From Physcia stellaris (Eukaryota > Ascomycota > Lecanoromycetes > Caliciales > Physciaceae): a stretch of 64,000 nt of DNA. The position numbers were made by a program, and so were the translations under genes. Within the stretch, counting starts at the first letter, position 1. Every line of letters begins with the position of its first letter. Below are positions 1 to 9,749 of the stretch, piece by piece. The stretch spans positions 124,001 through 188,000 of the forward strand of contig JABSSW010000058.1 of assembly GCA_018902385.1 (NCBI GenBank), written 5' to 3'. The notes beneath the pieces were generated by a model, which was given only the letters and a program-made list of their open reading frames with translations, had not been told where the DNA came from and did no database searches.

Positions 1-440
1 ACAATAATTTCGTAAATCAAATCGTTTTCAAAAAACTTTTGAATGTTGAATTCGCTTTTACGAATATTCGTGTATTGAATGTTTCAGCAAAAAAATTTGT
101 TGTCGATTTTCAATTCGATTCGAATCGTCATCAAAAAATTTTCAATTAATTTTTCAACTTTTTTTTTCTCGTTTAGATGAAATTGCAATAACTCATCAAA
201 AAATAAAACATTCATGTTTTTTATGACGAGCAATTTCTTTTTACGTCGACGTTTTATTTTTTCAATTTCGAATTTAATCATTTCAACGTCTTTTTCGACG
301 TTACGACGAATTTTTTTCACAATTTGTTTATGTCGAACGCGAATTGCAACATTCGTTTTTTTTTGCAAATCGACGACGTAAATTGTTTTGACTTTTTTAT
401 TTTTTTTGTTATTGATCGCAATTTCGTGAAAATCAACATT
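1..440. repeat. AT-rich hypermutated repeat, left part
   Basis: Very AT-rich sequence with not a single GG or CC dinucleotide, while CA and CG remain common. By eye count on the plus strand there are roughly 27 CA, 29 CG, 8 CT and 0 CC. The same composition resumes at 2427 on the other side of the LTR element, so this is one older sequence split by a later insertion. The minus strand stays open as a lysine-rich reading frame, which is what such composition produces. I cannot name the original element; a DNA transposon or another repeat is possible. Confidence 0.75.
436..440. repeat. Target site duplication, left copy
   Basis: ACATT directly precedes the 5' LTR and is repeated exactly after the 3' LTR at 2427-2431. 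Five bases is the usual length for LTR retrotransposon integration. Confidence 0.85.
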
Positions 441-628
441 TGTTACGAGCATGCCTGGAGATTTCGGTTGGAGTCTTATTTTATCAGCGGGAGTTCATAT
501 GAGGCTAGCGCGATCAGGGCTTGACGTTCACAATCTACTTCTGGCATTCGATTTTCATGTACATATTTGCTTCTTAGATCAAATATTCTCGTTATGTTAT
601 TTATTGAGTTTTAGGCATGCGCCTTACA
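441..628 (+). repeat. 5' LTR
   Basis: 188 bp, TG..CA ends. It differs from the 3' LTR at 14 positions, all C/T or G/A transitions. Read on the C-bearing strand, five lie in CpC and nine in CpT; none lies in CpA or CpG. Confidence 0.87.
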
Positions 629-856
629 TTATATTTGATTTTCATCGTGACGAGCGATGTAAAATTCACACTCGCAAGCGGTTTGCGAGTAGAAAGAAAC
701 ACGGTCGATCAATTCGTGACGGTCGCACATCTTCAGCACGAAACCTCCTTATTAATTCGCAGTGACGGTGGTTCACTGTCTCTTGCACAGCAGATTTCTC
801 GTTTTGGGTTTTGCGAGACTAATTGACATCCGGTCAAACGCTCTGCCGAAACAGGT

Positions 857-1057
857 TGCTCGTCGGGGTACGCGAGTAAGCAAAATAAGATCGCCAGTCT
901 CGTAGGGGTACGCGAGATAAAAGAAAATCGCCAGTTGCTCGTAGGGGGAGCGAGTAGAAACAATGCTTTCATCGCTCGTAGGGGTACGCGAGTGTTTAAA
1001 AGAAAATCGTCAGATCACTTGTAGAGATACGCAAGTCAAAAGAAAATCGTCAGTCTG
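857..1057. repeat. Imperfect tandem array of short hairpins
   Basis: About five units of roughly 40 bp. Each has a CTCG..CGAG type inverted core around a GTAGGGGTACG-like loop, followed by an A-rich spacer ending in ATCGCCAGT or ATCGTCAGT. It lies inside the LTR element. A separate perfect inverted repeat (ACTCGCAA / TTGCGAGT) sits at about 670-692. Function unknown; a packaging or RNA-structure role would be speculation. Confidence 0.6.
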
Positions 1058-1104
1058 AAGTTCTCTCTTTGGAGGCGATGATTGCACTTCACTTTCACTA
1101 TGCG

Positions 1105-1630
1105 CATCGTGGGTCAGCGAGAATGGTCGTGAGTCTGCGAGAATGATCGTGGGTCAACGATAATGACAGTCAATAGTTGATCTTTCTGTTCTGAAAGTCA
1201 GTCAATCAGTGAGTTTGCTACAACGGCAGTCAATTGTCGATTTTCTTTTTCGAGCTTTCGGCATTTAGTCAATAGACGATCTTCGTGCTTTCTCGAGTCA
1301 GTCGGCTCACTCATCAAATGGTTTTTACAATACTCATTTTCTTGAAGCGTTGGGACATCGCTTGTTAAAGAGGAAAATAGAAGTCACACACAACAATCTC
1401 ACACCAAATCATCAAATCAACAAACAATCATCCAAAACTTCAAACAAAATTTTCGGTTTCTAGGTCTGTTACATTTTCAGCATGGCCGAGAAATTCACGC
1501 TTCGCTTCGTTTCGTCAGTGCCTCAGCGAGCCTGCTCGTTTCGTCGGCATTCAGTGAGTTCGCTACAACGATTAGTGAGTTTGCTTCAATGAAATTCTTA
1601 GTGAGTCGGCTAGAACGATCTCAATATGCA
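1105..1630. repeat. Further short tandem repeats in the LTR element interior
   Basis: At about 1105-1165 three units of about 22 bp share ATCGTGGGTC..CGAGAATG. Around 1200-1225 and 1552-1615 variants of AGTGAGTTCGCTACAACGA recur about four times. Nothing coding is apparent. Confidence 0.45.
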
Positions 1631-2238
1631 TGCGTTCGATTTTTACATCTCTGCAGTCAACATCAAGAGGTGAATTTATTACATACAGCGATACGGGAGC
1701 AAATGGCATCGAGAGATGAAGAACAACAGTCAATGCGAGTCTATTACGCAGTCAATTCAGCTCGTTTTTTTCGCAGCCGTTTGTTCGGTCGTCAATGCAG
1801 CCAATATTTTGTCATTCGATTTTCTATTCTATAGTTTGCAGCCAATCAGGACGCGTCGATTAATAAGAACTCGAAAAGCTCAAATTCGAGGAGTTTGAAA
1901 CAGCACACGTTCGCGAAATCGATATCGTCATGCTGCTTTTGCTTTTATTCTGCTCGAGAAATCGGTCGTTTCATCATATTAATCTGCAGGTATTTCAGCG
2001 GTCAAGATTTTCAACAAGGTTTTCATTCTCGTGATCTTATATATTCAGTTTTCGCCTTTTTTCTTCTGCTTTCGCATTTATTTCTTCACATTTGTCACAT
2101 CTGCTTTTGGGCTTTCTGTTTCAACCATGGCCAGGCTGGTATCTGGATTTCAGTCAATGGATTTCTTCGCAGCGCCGACCGAGTAGAAAAAGTAGATTAT
2201 TCGCTTCGAAACGAAGCTTGGAGGAGACGAGGGGATAG

Positions 2239-2426
2239 TGTTACGAGCATGTCTGAAGATCTCGATTGGAGTCTTATTTTATCAGCGGGAGTCCATATGG
2301 GGCTAGCGCGATCAGGGCTTGACGTTCACAATTTATTTCTGGCATTCGACTTTCATGTACATATTTGTTTTTTAGATCAAATATTCTCGTTATGCTATCT
2401 ATTGAGTTCTAGGCATGCGCCTTACA
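2239..2426 (+). repeat. 3' LTR
   Basis: 188 bp, the same length and termini as 441-628, about 92.6% identical by direct alignment (174 of 188). Followed immediately by the target duplication ACATT at 2427-2431. Confidence 0.87.
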
Positions 2427-3050
2427 ACATTGACAACGACGTCGAAAATATTGTCTGAAAATCGATCAAAATAAAAAAATAAAAAAAATTCTCGATATCG
2501 ATGTTGAAAAATTCGAAACGACAAAAATTCAAAATTGAAAAATATAAAAATTTTTTCTCGAAAACGAAATGTAATCAATTGACGAAATGTAAAAATATTT
2601 TTTTTTTCGAAATCACGTCGCTTTTTTTCAAGATTATCAATTTTTTGTTGACGACGTGCAATCTCGTCACGTTCAATTTTTTTTTTTGTTTTTCGTATAG
2701 CAAACGCGTCAGAATTCTCATTTTTTTTTCGCGATTTAAATCATTCACAATATCACGAGCACGATTTCGTGTTGTTCGTTTTTCACGAATTTGTTTATCA
2801 CGAACTTTTTTCGTTTTGATTGCGTTTGCAATAATTTTCTGAAAAACTTTGTTTGCGTCGATGAATGATTTGAATTTTGCAAACTTTTTGATGACGATTT
2901 TGAGAAACATTACGAAACGACGAGACGACGAAACATCAAGAATTGATTAAACGAATTGTACAAAAATGTGATTTGAAACATGCAATCAAAAATTTCAAAT
3001 AATCAAAAATTGAATTTTTCACAGATCACATCGAAATTTGATGCGAGAAA
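2427..3050. repeat. AT-rich hypermutated repeat, right part
   Basis: Continuation of the sequence at 1-440, again with no GG or CC until about 3051, where the composition changes sharply to normal. On the minus strand 2575-2910 reads as a lysine/arginine-rich open frame, which I take as a decayed relic of a repeat-encoded protein and do not call a gene. Confidence 0.7.
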
Positions 3051-3629
3051 AGGAATTGCGGATCCGCATTTAAGCGAGCTTTCCGATGAGATATGCATAC
3101 GCTAATAATGCAGAGCGGCAGCGTCTATGATACTCTAATAAAATAGGGCTCTTGCCGCTAGGGCTGTCTAGCTAACTCGACTCTCGATCTGAGAGAGCTT
3201 CACATCTCACCATCGAACCTCAACTCTATCCAAGCTTCCCTTTGGATGATGTATCAGTCACGCATTAAGTCGAAACCTCAGTTGTCGTTGTGAATCAATG
3301 CTTCGGTTTCTCGAAGGGTCGCCAAGGGCTGAGGCTCCAAGGGCTCCACGCTTGACATGATTTCCTTCAAAATCATGAGCCATTTGACGCAGGATAGGCG
3401 CATCGAATGTAAGTGCAATCTATCATGTATGCTCAATGTGTTGTCATCTATCGGCAATGGTGTCATTTTTTCGTGTAGAATGGAGTCCAGCATTCACATA
3501 CACGACTGCACTCTCCCCAGGTAAAACCTCTTTGAAGGTAATAGTCTCCTTCTTCGTTACTAGCACTTGATATTCTCCCAGGAACATGCTCAAGACCACA
3601 AACCATCTTCCCGGTTTATTATTTTAAGA
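3051..3629. other. Intergenic, no supported gene
   Basis: Normal composition. Short open frames on both strands show no recognisable protein. It separates the repeat island from the first genes. Confidence 0.5.
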
Positions 3630-3842
3630 ATGCCCCGTCTCCTTTCGCGACTCCGACCTTCAAGACCTTGCTCACCTTCCTCCGGAATGTGCACTCGCAT
3701 TCTCGTGCGATACGAGTGCGGTCATATCTATGAGGTTGGCGGAACATCCTGCAAGCATAACGGGACCCACTGTCGAAATCCTGAAGAGGTGTTGGAGCAA
3801 AACTGGGATAATTGCTCTCACTGCGTTGTCGCCAAATTGTAG
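3630..3842 (+). CDS. Small Cys/His-rich hypothetical protein
   Basis: An intronless 70-residue frame starting at the ATG at 3630. The first 20 residues are basic and Ser/Pro-rich. The remainder contains a Tyr-x-Cys-Gly-His motif followed by spaced cysteines and a terminal CxxC-like pair, an arrangement that suggests zinc binding. Small proteins with a YxCGH core are widespread in ascomycete genomes, but I know no function. It faces the BRE2 gene, whose stop lies 230 bp downstream on the other strand. It could be a chance frame; the clustered Cys/His residues are the main argument for it. A longer upstream extension lacks an ATG. Confidence 0.45.
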   Translation: MPRLLSRLRPSRPCSPSSGMCTRILVRYECGHIYEVGGTSCKHNGTHCRNPEEVLEQNWDNCSHCVVAKL

Positions 3843-4071
3843 ATCAATATCTGCGTTAAGATCCTATCTTTCGACCAACACACGCTGGATAGAGTAGGTG
3901 CCGAGAAGGGGGAAATAAATCATAAGCTGAGTTGTGGAGCATGGGTTCCAAGATCCATTTATATCGAGCAGAATTGTCCACGTTTAGAATCATACTATCC
4001 CTTTCACTACCTAGATGTGGTGATAGCATTACATTTGGGTATCTTCGAAATTGCAGAGCAGTCACCAGTGA

Positions 4072-5930
4072 TCATTCCTCTTCCTGCACAACCTCCTTGA
4101 TCTGTCCCTCTCTTCTAATGCCAACCATACCACCGCTGTTCACGACCTCCTGCACCACAGCCCGCACCTCTTCCGCCTCCGGATCGACAGGTCCCATGAG
4201 CACAGCAGAGGTCTTGTCGCTAAGACTAGCCTTCTTCATTGGTTCCGAGCCCTCCTTCTCGCCGTTTTCCGTATCCTGAGCCCAGAAGTCAACTTCGTCT
4301 ATAATATCATAGACGATGTCTTCGGCGATCTGTTCGTTGAACCGATCAGAAAGCGGACGGACGTGGGATCTGTGGCCTGAAATAGGCTGCGCAGGCTCAG
4401 CTGGGTGACCACCACCAATCATATCAATGTCCCCATCTTGCTTGTCCGCCATGCTACTGGCCAAGTCTGCCGGGGGGTACCAAAAATCTGGACCGAAATT
4501 GACTTCAGCTGCTCCACCCCGAAAGACGCTGATAGCAGGGAAATAGCCAAGCATAGCGTCGTCAAGTCCATCCCGAGAGCCCAATTGATTCAATGGTTTC
4601 GAGGCGGGAGGTAGGAATGCCAGAAGCTGCGAGAATGGCTCACCGACATACTCGCCATTTTTGTAGACTTTGATGCTAGAAAAAGGAAGGGTACGGAGAG
4701 CGGGCGAGGAGTGGTTCGGAGAAGGGGGAGCCGCGCCTGGATTTACAGCGCTACCACCTGAGGTAGAAGTAAGAACAGGCACAGGGTTCATCAGATCCTC
4801 AAGTTCCTTAGTGGGGTGGTATTCGAAGTGCTCAAAGTAGATGTGGTTCTTGAATCGGATTGGTACGCGATCTCGAACTATGTTCGGCGCATCCGCGGGA
4901 CTAGGTGTATCATTATCATCTGAAATATCGACAGCTTTGTTGTAGGTCCCTTCAACGATCTTGCGATGGAAGGACAGCGAGGGCAAAGTGATCTCCATAC
5001 CAATTACGTCTCCCTCGCAAAAATCCGAGTTTGACGGCATGAAGTCCTTGGGGCGAGACATGTGCACTTTCTGACCAGCAACATCCCGTAAGCCATAGCT
5101 GTAGGCGTCGAAGCCGACCGGGGTGTCCAGACTCGCTTCACGACGCGCCCATCCTAGTCGGACGTGGCCTCTAGTTTCCCGGCTTACGCCTTCCGTCCCT
5201 GGATGATTGAGGTTTCTAACACCGCTTAAGATTTTGCATTCCCAATACCAGCGACCTTCCCTTACCCCCACATTCGCACGTGCCGTCCGGAAACCCTTCT
5301 CGGTCGTGATACTCCTTCCGCACGAATCGAAGAGGATATGCGACGAGGCGTCTTCGAAACTGAAGCGAGGTCCGTAAGGTTCAGTGTCGGACTGCCTGTG
5401 ATATTGATAGTTTGTGAACTCGGGGTCGCAGATACAGTGGATGTAACGGTAGCCTTTGCGATTAAAAACGCTGGGTCAAGTCAGACTTCCTCTAGACCAA
5501 AATATGTGCTTGAGGGACATACTTACTGTTCCGTACATTCGTGAAATTCGCGCCCAGCTTTGGTCATTACTGGCGTGAAAACAGGAGGTCCAGGCGGATC
5601 GAAGTCGGTTCTGTGTGGAGCTGGAAGCTTGTATCGGATGGGTGAAAGTGCCATAGGCACATCGATTTTCTTTTTGGACTTCTTGCCATGACTTGCAACA
5701 TCTGGTGTTCCACTACGAGCGCTGTCCACGCCCTTAGCTTCACGCTTCTTTAAAGATTCCTTCTTCTCTCGTTGCTCCCGTGCTGGCTGTTTTCTAGCAC
5801 GAGCAGCAGCAAAATCTGGGTTGAGTGGTGATGAGACTGCCGGGGCATGTTGCTCATCTTCAATGTTCATTGGCCGCTTTTGTGGAAGGGTAGTAGGAGT
5901 TGAGCTGCGTGGACGAGGTATTTCCGCCAT
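4072..5930 (-). CDS. BRE2: COMPASS (Set1) complex subunit Bre2/Ash2, SPRY domain
   Basis: Two exons on the minus strand, 5930-5527 and 5470-4072, with a 56-bp intron (donor GTAAGT, acceptor CCCAG). The join gives 600 residues in frame. The N-terminal 130 residues are basic, Ser/Pro-rich and probably disordered, ending in the conserved stretch PPGPPVFTPVM. From about residue 150 comes the SPRY domain, with motifs such as GRWYWECKI, HVRLGWARRE, GFDAYSYG and later FGPDFWYPP. In yeast and humans Bre2/Ash2L binds the catalytic subunit of COMPASS in the nucleus and supports H3K4 methylation. An insertion of about 50 Ser/Pro/Gly residues interrupts the SPRY fold near residue 315, as in other fungal orthologues. 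The acidic tail ends in EEE. The start was chosen as the first ATG of the open frame. Confidence 0.92.
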
Positions 5931-8345
5931 ATCTCCCCAGAGTGAGTGAGATGGTCTAATGGAATTATTCAGAGTGCATTTCTAGATCCGGGCATTATTG
6001 TTTGACCGGAACAGCAGCTCTATCTTACCCAGCAACCAAATACAATCACAACTGGTTCACAGGTATGAAGTAGCGTTTCGGAAATAAAATCCCACTCTCC
6101 GGAGAGTTTTTAAGTTTTCTGGCAGTTTATTTACTGTGCAAACTTGCAAACTCGCGTAAGGCTAAACGCGCGACAATGAGGGGGCCTTGGCAAACTAGTA
6201 CGGATACGACACTTGGCTCTACTTAGGTCAAATAGCTTGCTGCAACCACAACACCAGGACCCAGGCAAATTTCGCCATCGGTCATCAAAAATGTATCATA
6301 ACCACAAGTCGACAGGAGAGGTGATTTATAACCAAAAGCCAGACTTGAAACCATATGTCAAATTAAAACCTTACTGAAAAATGCATTCCAATACTGCAGG
6401 AATGGGTAGTAGCCGGGTGTGATAAATATGGGTTTTCTATTTGTTCCTCAATACTCTAGTCATAGCTGTTCCGTTAGAAAGGGGAGGGTTGGGAGGGGCC
6501 GGACATTGAGACTGAAGTGGCGGTCATAATATCACGAAGTACACAGTATCCTCCATGTGTCAAGGCATGGATTTGACATGAAAAATTTACACTGACCTTG
6601 TCTCTCTTTGGTTACCGAGCTAGATCGACAAAATACAAAGGTCTGGAGCCTCTCAAATGTGAAGCGTCTGCGGTCATTCTGTGGTCTTGATTATGGACGT
6701 GAATGATTGAATCCGATGAGTCTTCCCGTGATAGTCTCCTCACTGACTGCAGGTGGACTTCCCTTTCCTGTGCGTTGCACATGATCTTGTCCTTATGCTG
6801 AATATCAGAGACGTCGTGCTCAGAATTTTGTGATGAGCTGAATCCCTGAATATCCCCAAACTCGAGAAGCTTTTAAAGCTCATCGAGATTTAATGAGCTC
6901 TCGACCTTGGGAAAGTATCAGCGAGAACTTTGATCTTGTCAAGATATGAAACGCCAAAATGCTGCACTGACTCGGACTGTAATTCACGCATGATGACTCT
7001 TTAGCAGGTTGAACTACTCGTGAAAACCTCACGTTTAACCCACAATTACTACTTGAACCCTTCCATGATCAAACGCCCAGCCTTTTCTAATCTACGCTGA
7101 GAAAACCAAGAACACCTAATCATAGATTGCAGCGAAAGCACCTAATACCTCTTTATACCCTTCCTGATGATCGACTTCGATTAGGCTAAAAAGGCGAAAG
7201 AAACTGGATCATTTCACCAAGCTTTAGATTTCACCCTTCAAGTTCAATCGACTTCGTTATGTGACACAAGCTAAAACTTTGCTACAGATTGCAGGCCAGT
7301 TGATCCTGTTGCCAATGCTACAACCATCAGGTCGTATCCCACGAAGAGCTCATGACCTGCCCAAATCGGAACTGCAAATATAAGTCTTGGGATAATTGGA
7401 TGTATTACTTGAGAAAAGGTCAGAGCTGATCCCGGTCTAGTCGTCCTGGTTGACAATCTAGTCGTCCTGGTTGACAATGAACAACGTCGATAAGAAAGAT
7501 GTAGATAGACTAAATGACGATTGATTGCTTACCTAACTGGGCCAAAGCAAACAAATCGCTTTTCTCAGGCTTGCGCACCGGGTCATACTCGCATGGTAAA
7601 TAAGTTTTGATTTGCTGTATGCCTGATACCTAATGGGAGAAGGGTGCTTTTCTCCATACCGAATGTATGGACGGTTGATGGCTTGCTAATTGTTTCTTCC
7701 GTGAGCATGTTGTGGAAGCAACTCGGTATTGAATTACCCTTGTACTAGATCCATAAATAGTTTCTACTCTTGTACTTTGTTGCAACCTGGTCGATACTTT
7801 CACGGAATGTTGCGATTGACTTCATTCGTCGTGGCGTTTAGCAAGACTCCTGAATGATTGATAATGTATCATCGATCTTCAGTTCTCTAGGGTCGTTGCT
7901 CTGCAGACAGAAACTCCTGAAGATGAAGTGAAAACATCAGAAACAACCGTTCTCAATCCCAAACACATGCCTGTAGCTTGTCAATATACGAGTAATGAAT
8001 CACCTCGATCGTGAAGAGTCTGGTTGTGAGACCATCGTGAATAGAAAGATTTAGAATGATAAGAATTGTCGAATTTGAAAAGTAAATTTAGAACAGGTAG
8101 AGTGGAAAATTAGACAGCGACCAGCAGAGCGAATGTTCAACACTGGATTCTGCTGGCACTCGTTGCCTTTTTAAGATGTGGCCAGTCAATTTCCTAGGGC
8201 GCCCTAGCGCCGGCGAATCGGGCGCCGAAGCCGCCGAAACTTACTCGGCGAATTGAGATTCTCAACGATAGCTAAGTTCGCAATCTACTTCTTTCACTGC
8301 TGATTCCTACGCATTTTCCTTCAAGAATACGCAATTCTCTACAAG
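5931..8345. other. Long gene-free interval between divergent BRE2 and PDB1
   Basis: 2.4 kb with no credible reading frame on either strand and ordinary composition. It must hold the promoters of both flanking genes. I find no tRNA-like B box, no LTR copy and no protein relic. The only local structure is a perfect 21-bp tandem duplication at 7436-7477. Confidence 0.5.
7436..7477. repeat. Perfect 21-bp tandem duplication
   Basis: Two identical adjacent copies (7436-7456 and 7457-7477) beginning TCTAGTCGTCC and ending GGTTGACAA. Non-coding context. A recent slippage or repair product is the simplest reading. Confidence 0.85.
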
Positions 8346-9749
8346 ATGGTCGCTTCTAGGATTGTGCGGCCAGCTGCACGCTTTGTATCCTGTACTCGAT
8401 CGCCCTTAAACTTTCCCTTTCGACCCGCAGCCACATTACCGACCTCATTGAACCGACGAACATATGCCACACCCAGCGGAGTGAAGGAAATGGCAGTCAG
8501 AGATGCGCTGAATGAAGCCTTGGCCGAGGAGCTTGAATCAAACAGCAAAGTTTTCGTGCTGGGAGAAGAAGTAGCACAATATAATGGAGCGTTAGTACTA
8601 CCGCTCGAAGAGAGCTTTCTATGTTCAGGAGCCTCGCTATCGCGCCAGCATTTCATTCTCCAAAAACACCGCTACATCAGGAGAACACTACGGATGTCGT
8701 GTCACCAGATGAGCTTTTGATTACCTATTAGTGCAAAGACTAAAGATCATTTCTGCAGCTACAAGGTCACGAAAGGCCTACTGGATCGATTTGGTGACAA
8801 AAGGGTTATAGATAGCCCAATAACAGAGTCTGGGTTCGCGGGATTAACGGTCGGCGCTGCGCTGGCAGGCCTACATCCTGTGGTATGCTTGAACTATATC
8901 TTTTGGAGAGATAAGGCTCATCACGGCTTTAGTGTGAATTCATGACATTCAATTTTGCTATGCAAGCAATCGATCAAATCATCAATTCAGCTGCAAAAAC
9001 ACATTACATGTCCGGAGGCATCCAGCCCTGCAACATTACTTTTCGTGGTCCGAACGGTTTTGCTGCCGGTGTCGCAGCACAACATTCACAAGACTATTCC
9101 AGTTGGTACGGGAGCATACCGGGGCTCAAAGTCGTTGCGCCATGGAGCTCTGAGGACGCGAAAGGATTACTCAAGGCTGCAATAAGAGACCCAAATCCCG
9201 TTGTCGTACTAGAGAATGAGTAAGTGGATGGCAGGTTGGTCTAGCACAAGGCAAGGACATGACTGATTTGCGAGCAGGCTACTCTATGGAACAGCTTTTC
9301 CCATGTCCGAGGCTGCACAAAAGGATGACTTTGTTCTACCGTTTGGCAAAGCCAAAATCGAGCGGCCCGGCAAGGATCTGACAATCATTACGTTGTCCCG
9401 CTGTGTGGGTCAGTCCCTCGCTGCGGCCGAGAAGCTGAAGAAAGACTATGGTGTGGAGGCAGAAGTGATCAATCTTCGATCGGTCAAGCCTATGGATGTC
9501 GAGGCTATCGTCAATTCGGTCAAGAAGACTGGTCACCTTATGGCGGTCGAGAGCGGATTTCCCAGCTTTGGAGTTGGCGCTGAGATTCTAGCTCTGACGA
9601 TGGAATACGCATTCGACTACCTCGATGCACCAGCTGTGAGGATTACGGGAGCGGAAGTACCGACGCCTTATGCACAAGGGCTGGAGGACATGAGTTTCCC
9701 GCAGGAGAAGATGATTGCTGATTATGCTGCCAAATTACTAAGGGTCTGA
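8346..9749 (+). CDS. PDB1: Pyruvate dehydrogenase E1 component subunit beta, mitochondrial
   Basis: Four exons: 8346-8590, 8759-8882, 8933-9219 and 9278-9749, giving 375 residues exactly in frame, the usual length of fungal Pdb1. The first 35 residues are Arg/Ser-rich without acids, a typical mitochondrial targeting sequence, and a cleavage-like RRTYAT precedes the mature domain. Conserved E1-beta blocks include [39 protein letters not shown] and [11 protein letters not shown]. With E1-alpha it forms the thiamine-diphosphate-dependent enzyme that decarboxylates pyruvate and passes the acetyl group to E2 in the matrix. Intron 1 uses GTTAGT and is 168 bp, longer than the other two (50 and 58 bp). 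Confidence 0.97.

Larger units (their letters stand above)
441..2426 (+). mobile_element. Non-autonomous LTR retroelement (TRIM-like)
   Basis: A 1,986-bp element bounded by two 188-bp direct repeats that begin TGTTACG and end CCTTACA, so they carry TG..CA termini, and flanked by a perfect 5-bp target duplication ACATT. A purine-rich stretch at about 2218-2235 just before the right repeat fits a polypurine tract and sets the plus orientation. The 1.6-kb interior has no gag, protease, reverse transcriptase or integrase reading frame, so the element must be moved by enzymes from another element. No TGG-starting primer binding site lies directly after the left repeat; priming may be unusual or the site may have been mutated. 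The interior contains several short tandem arrays. It inserted into an already mutated AT-rich repeat. Confidence 0.85.

Noticed and set aside
84-452. Lysine-rich minus-strand open frame
   Set aside because: Its composition follows from the GG/CC-free AT-rich sequence and its apparent start lies in the inserted LTR. It is a relic of a repeat at best.
629-645. Primer binding site directly after the 5' LTR
   Set aside because: The sequence does not begin with TGG and I could not match it to a tRNA 3' end, so none is annotated.
1895-2458. 187-residue plus-strand frame across the 3' LTR
   Set aside because: It runs from the element interior through the LTR into the flank and shows no gag or other domain.
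2575-2910. Minus-strand frame resembling a basic transposase tail
   Set aside because: A vague likeness to pogo-type C-terminal regions only; no catalytic motif and very biased composition.
3278-3493. 71-residue minus-strand frame
   Set aside because: No recognisable motif, no supporting splice structure.
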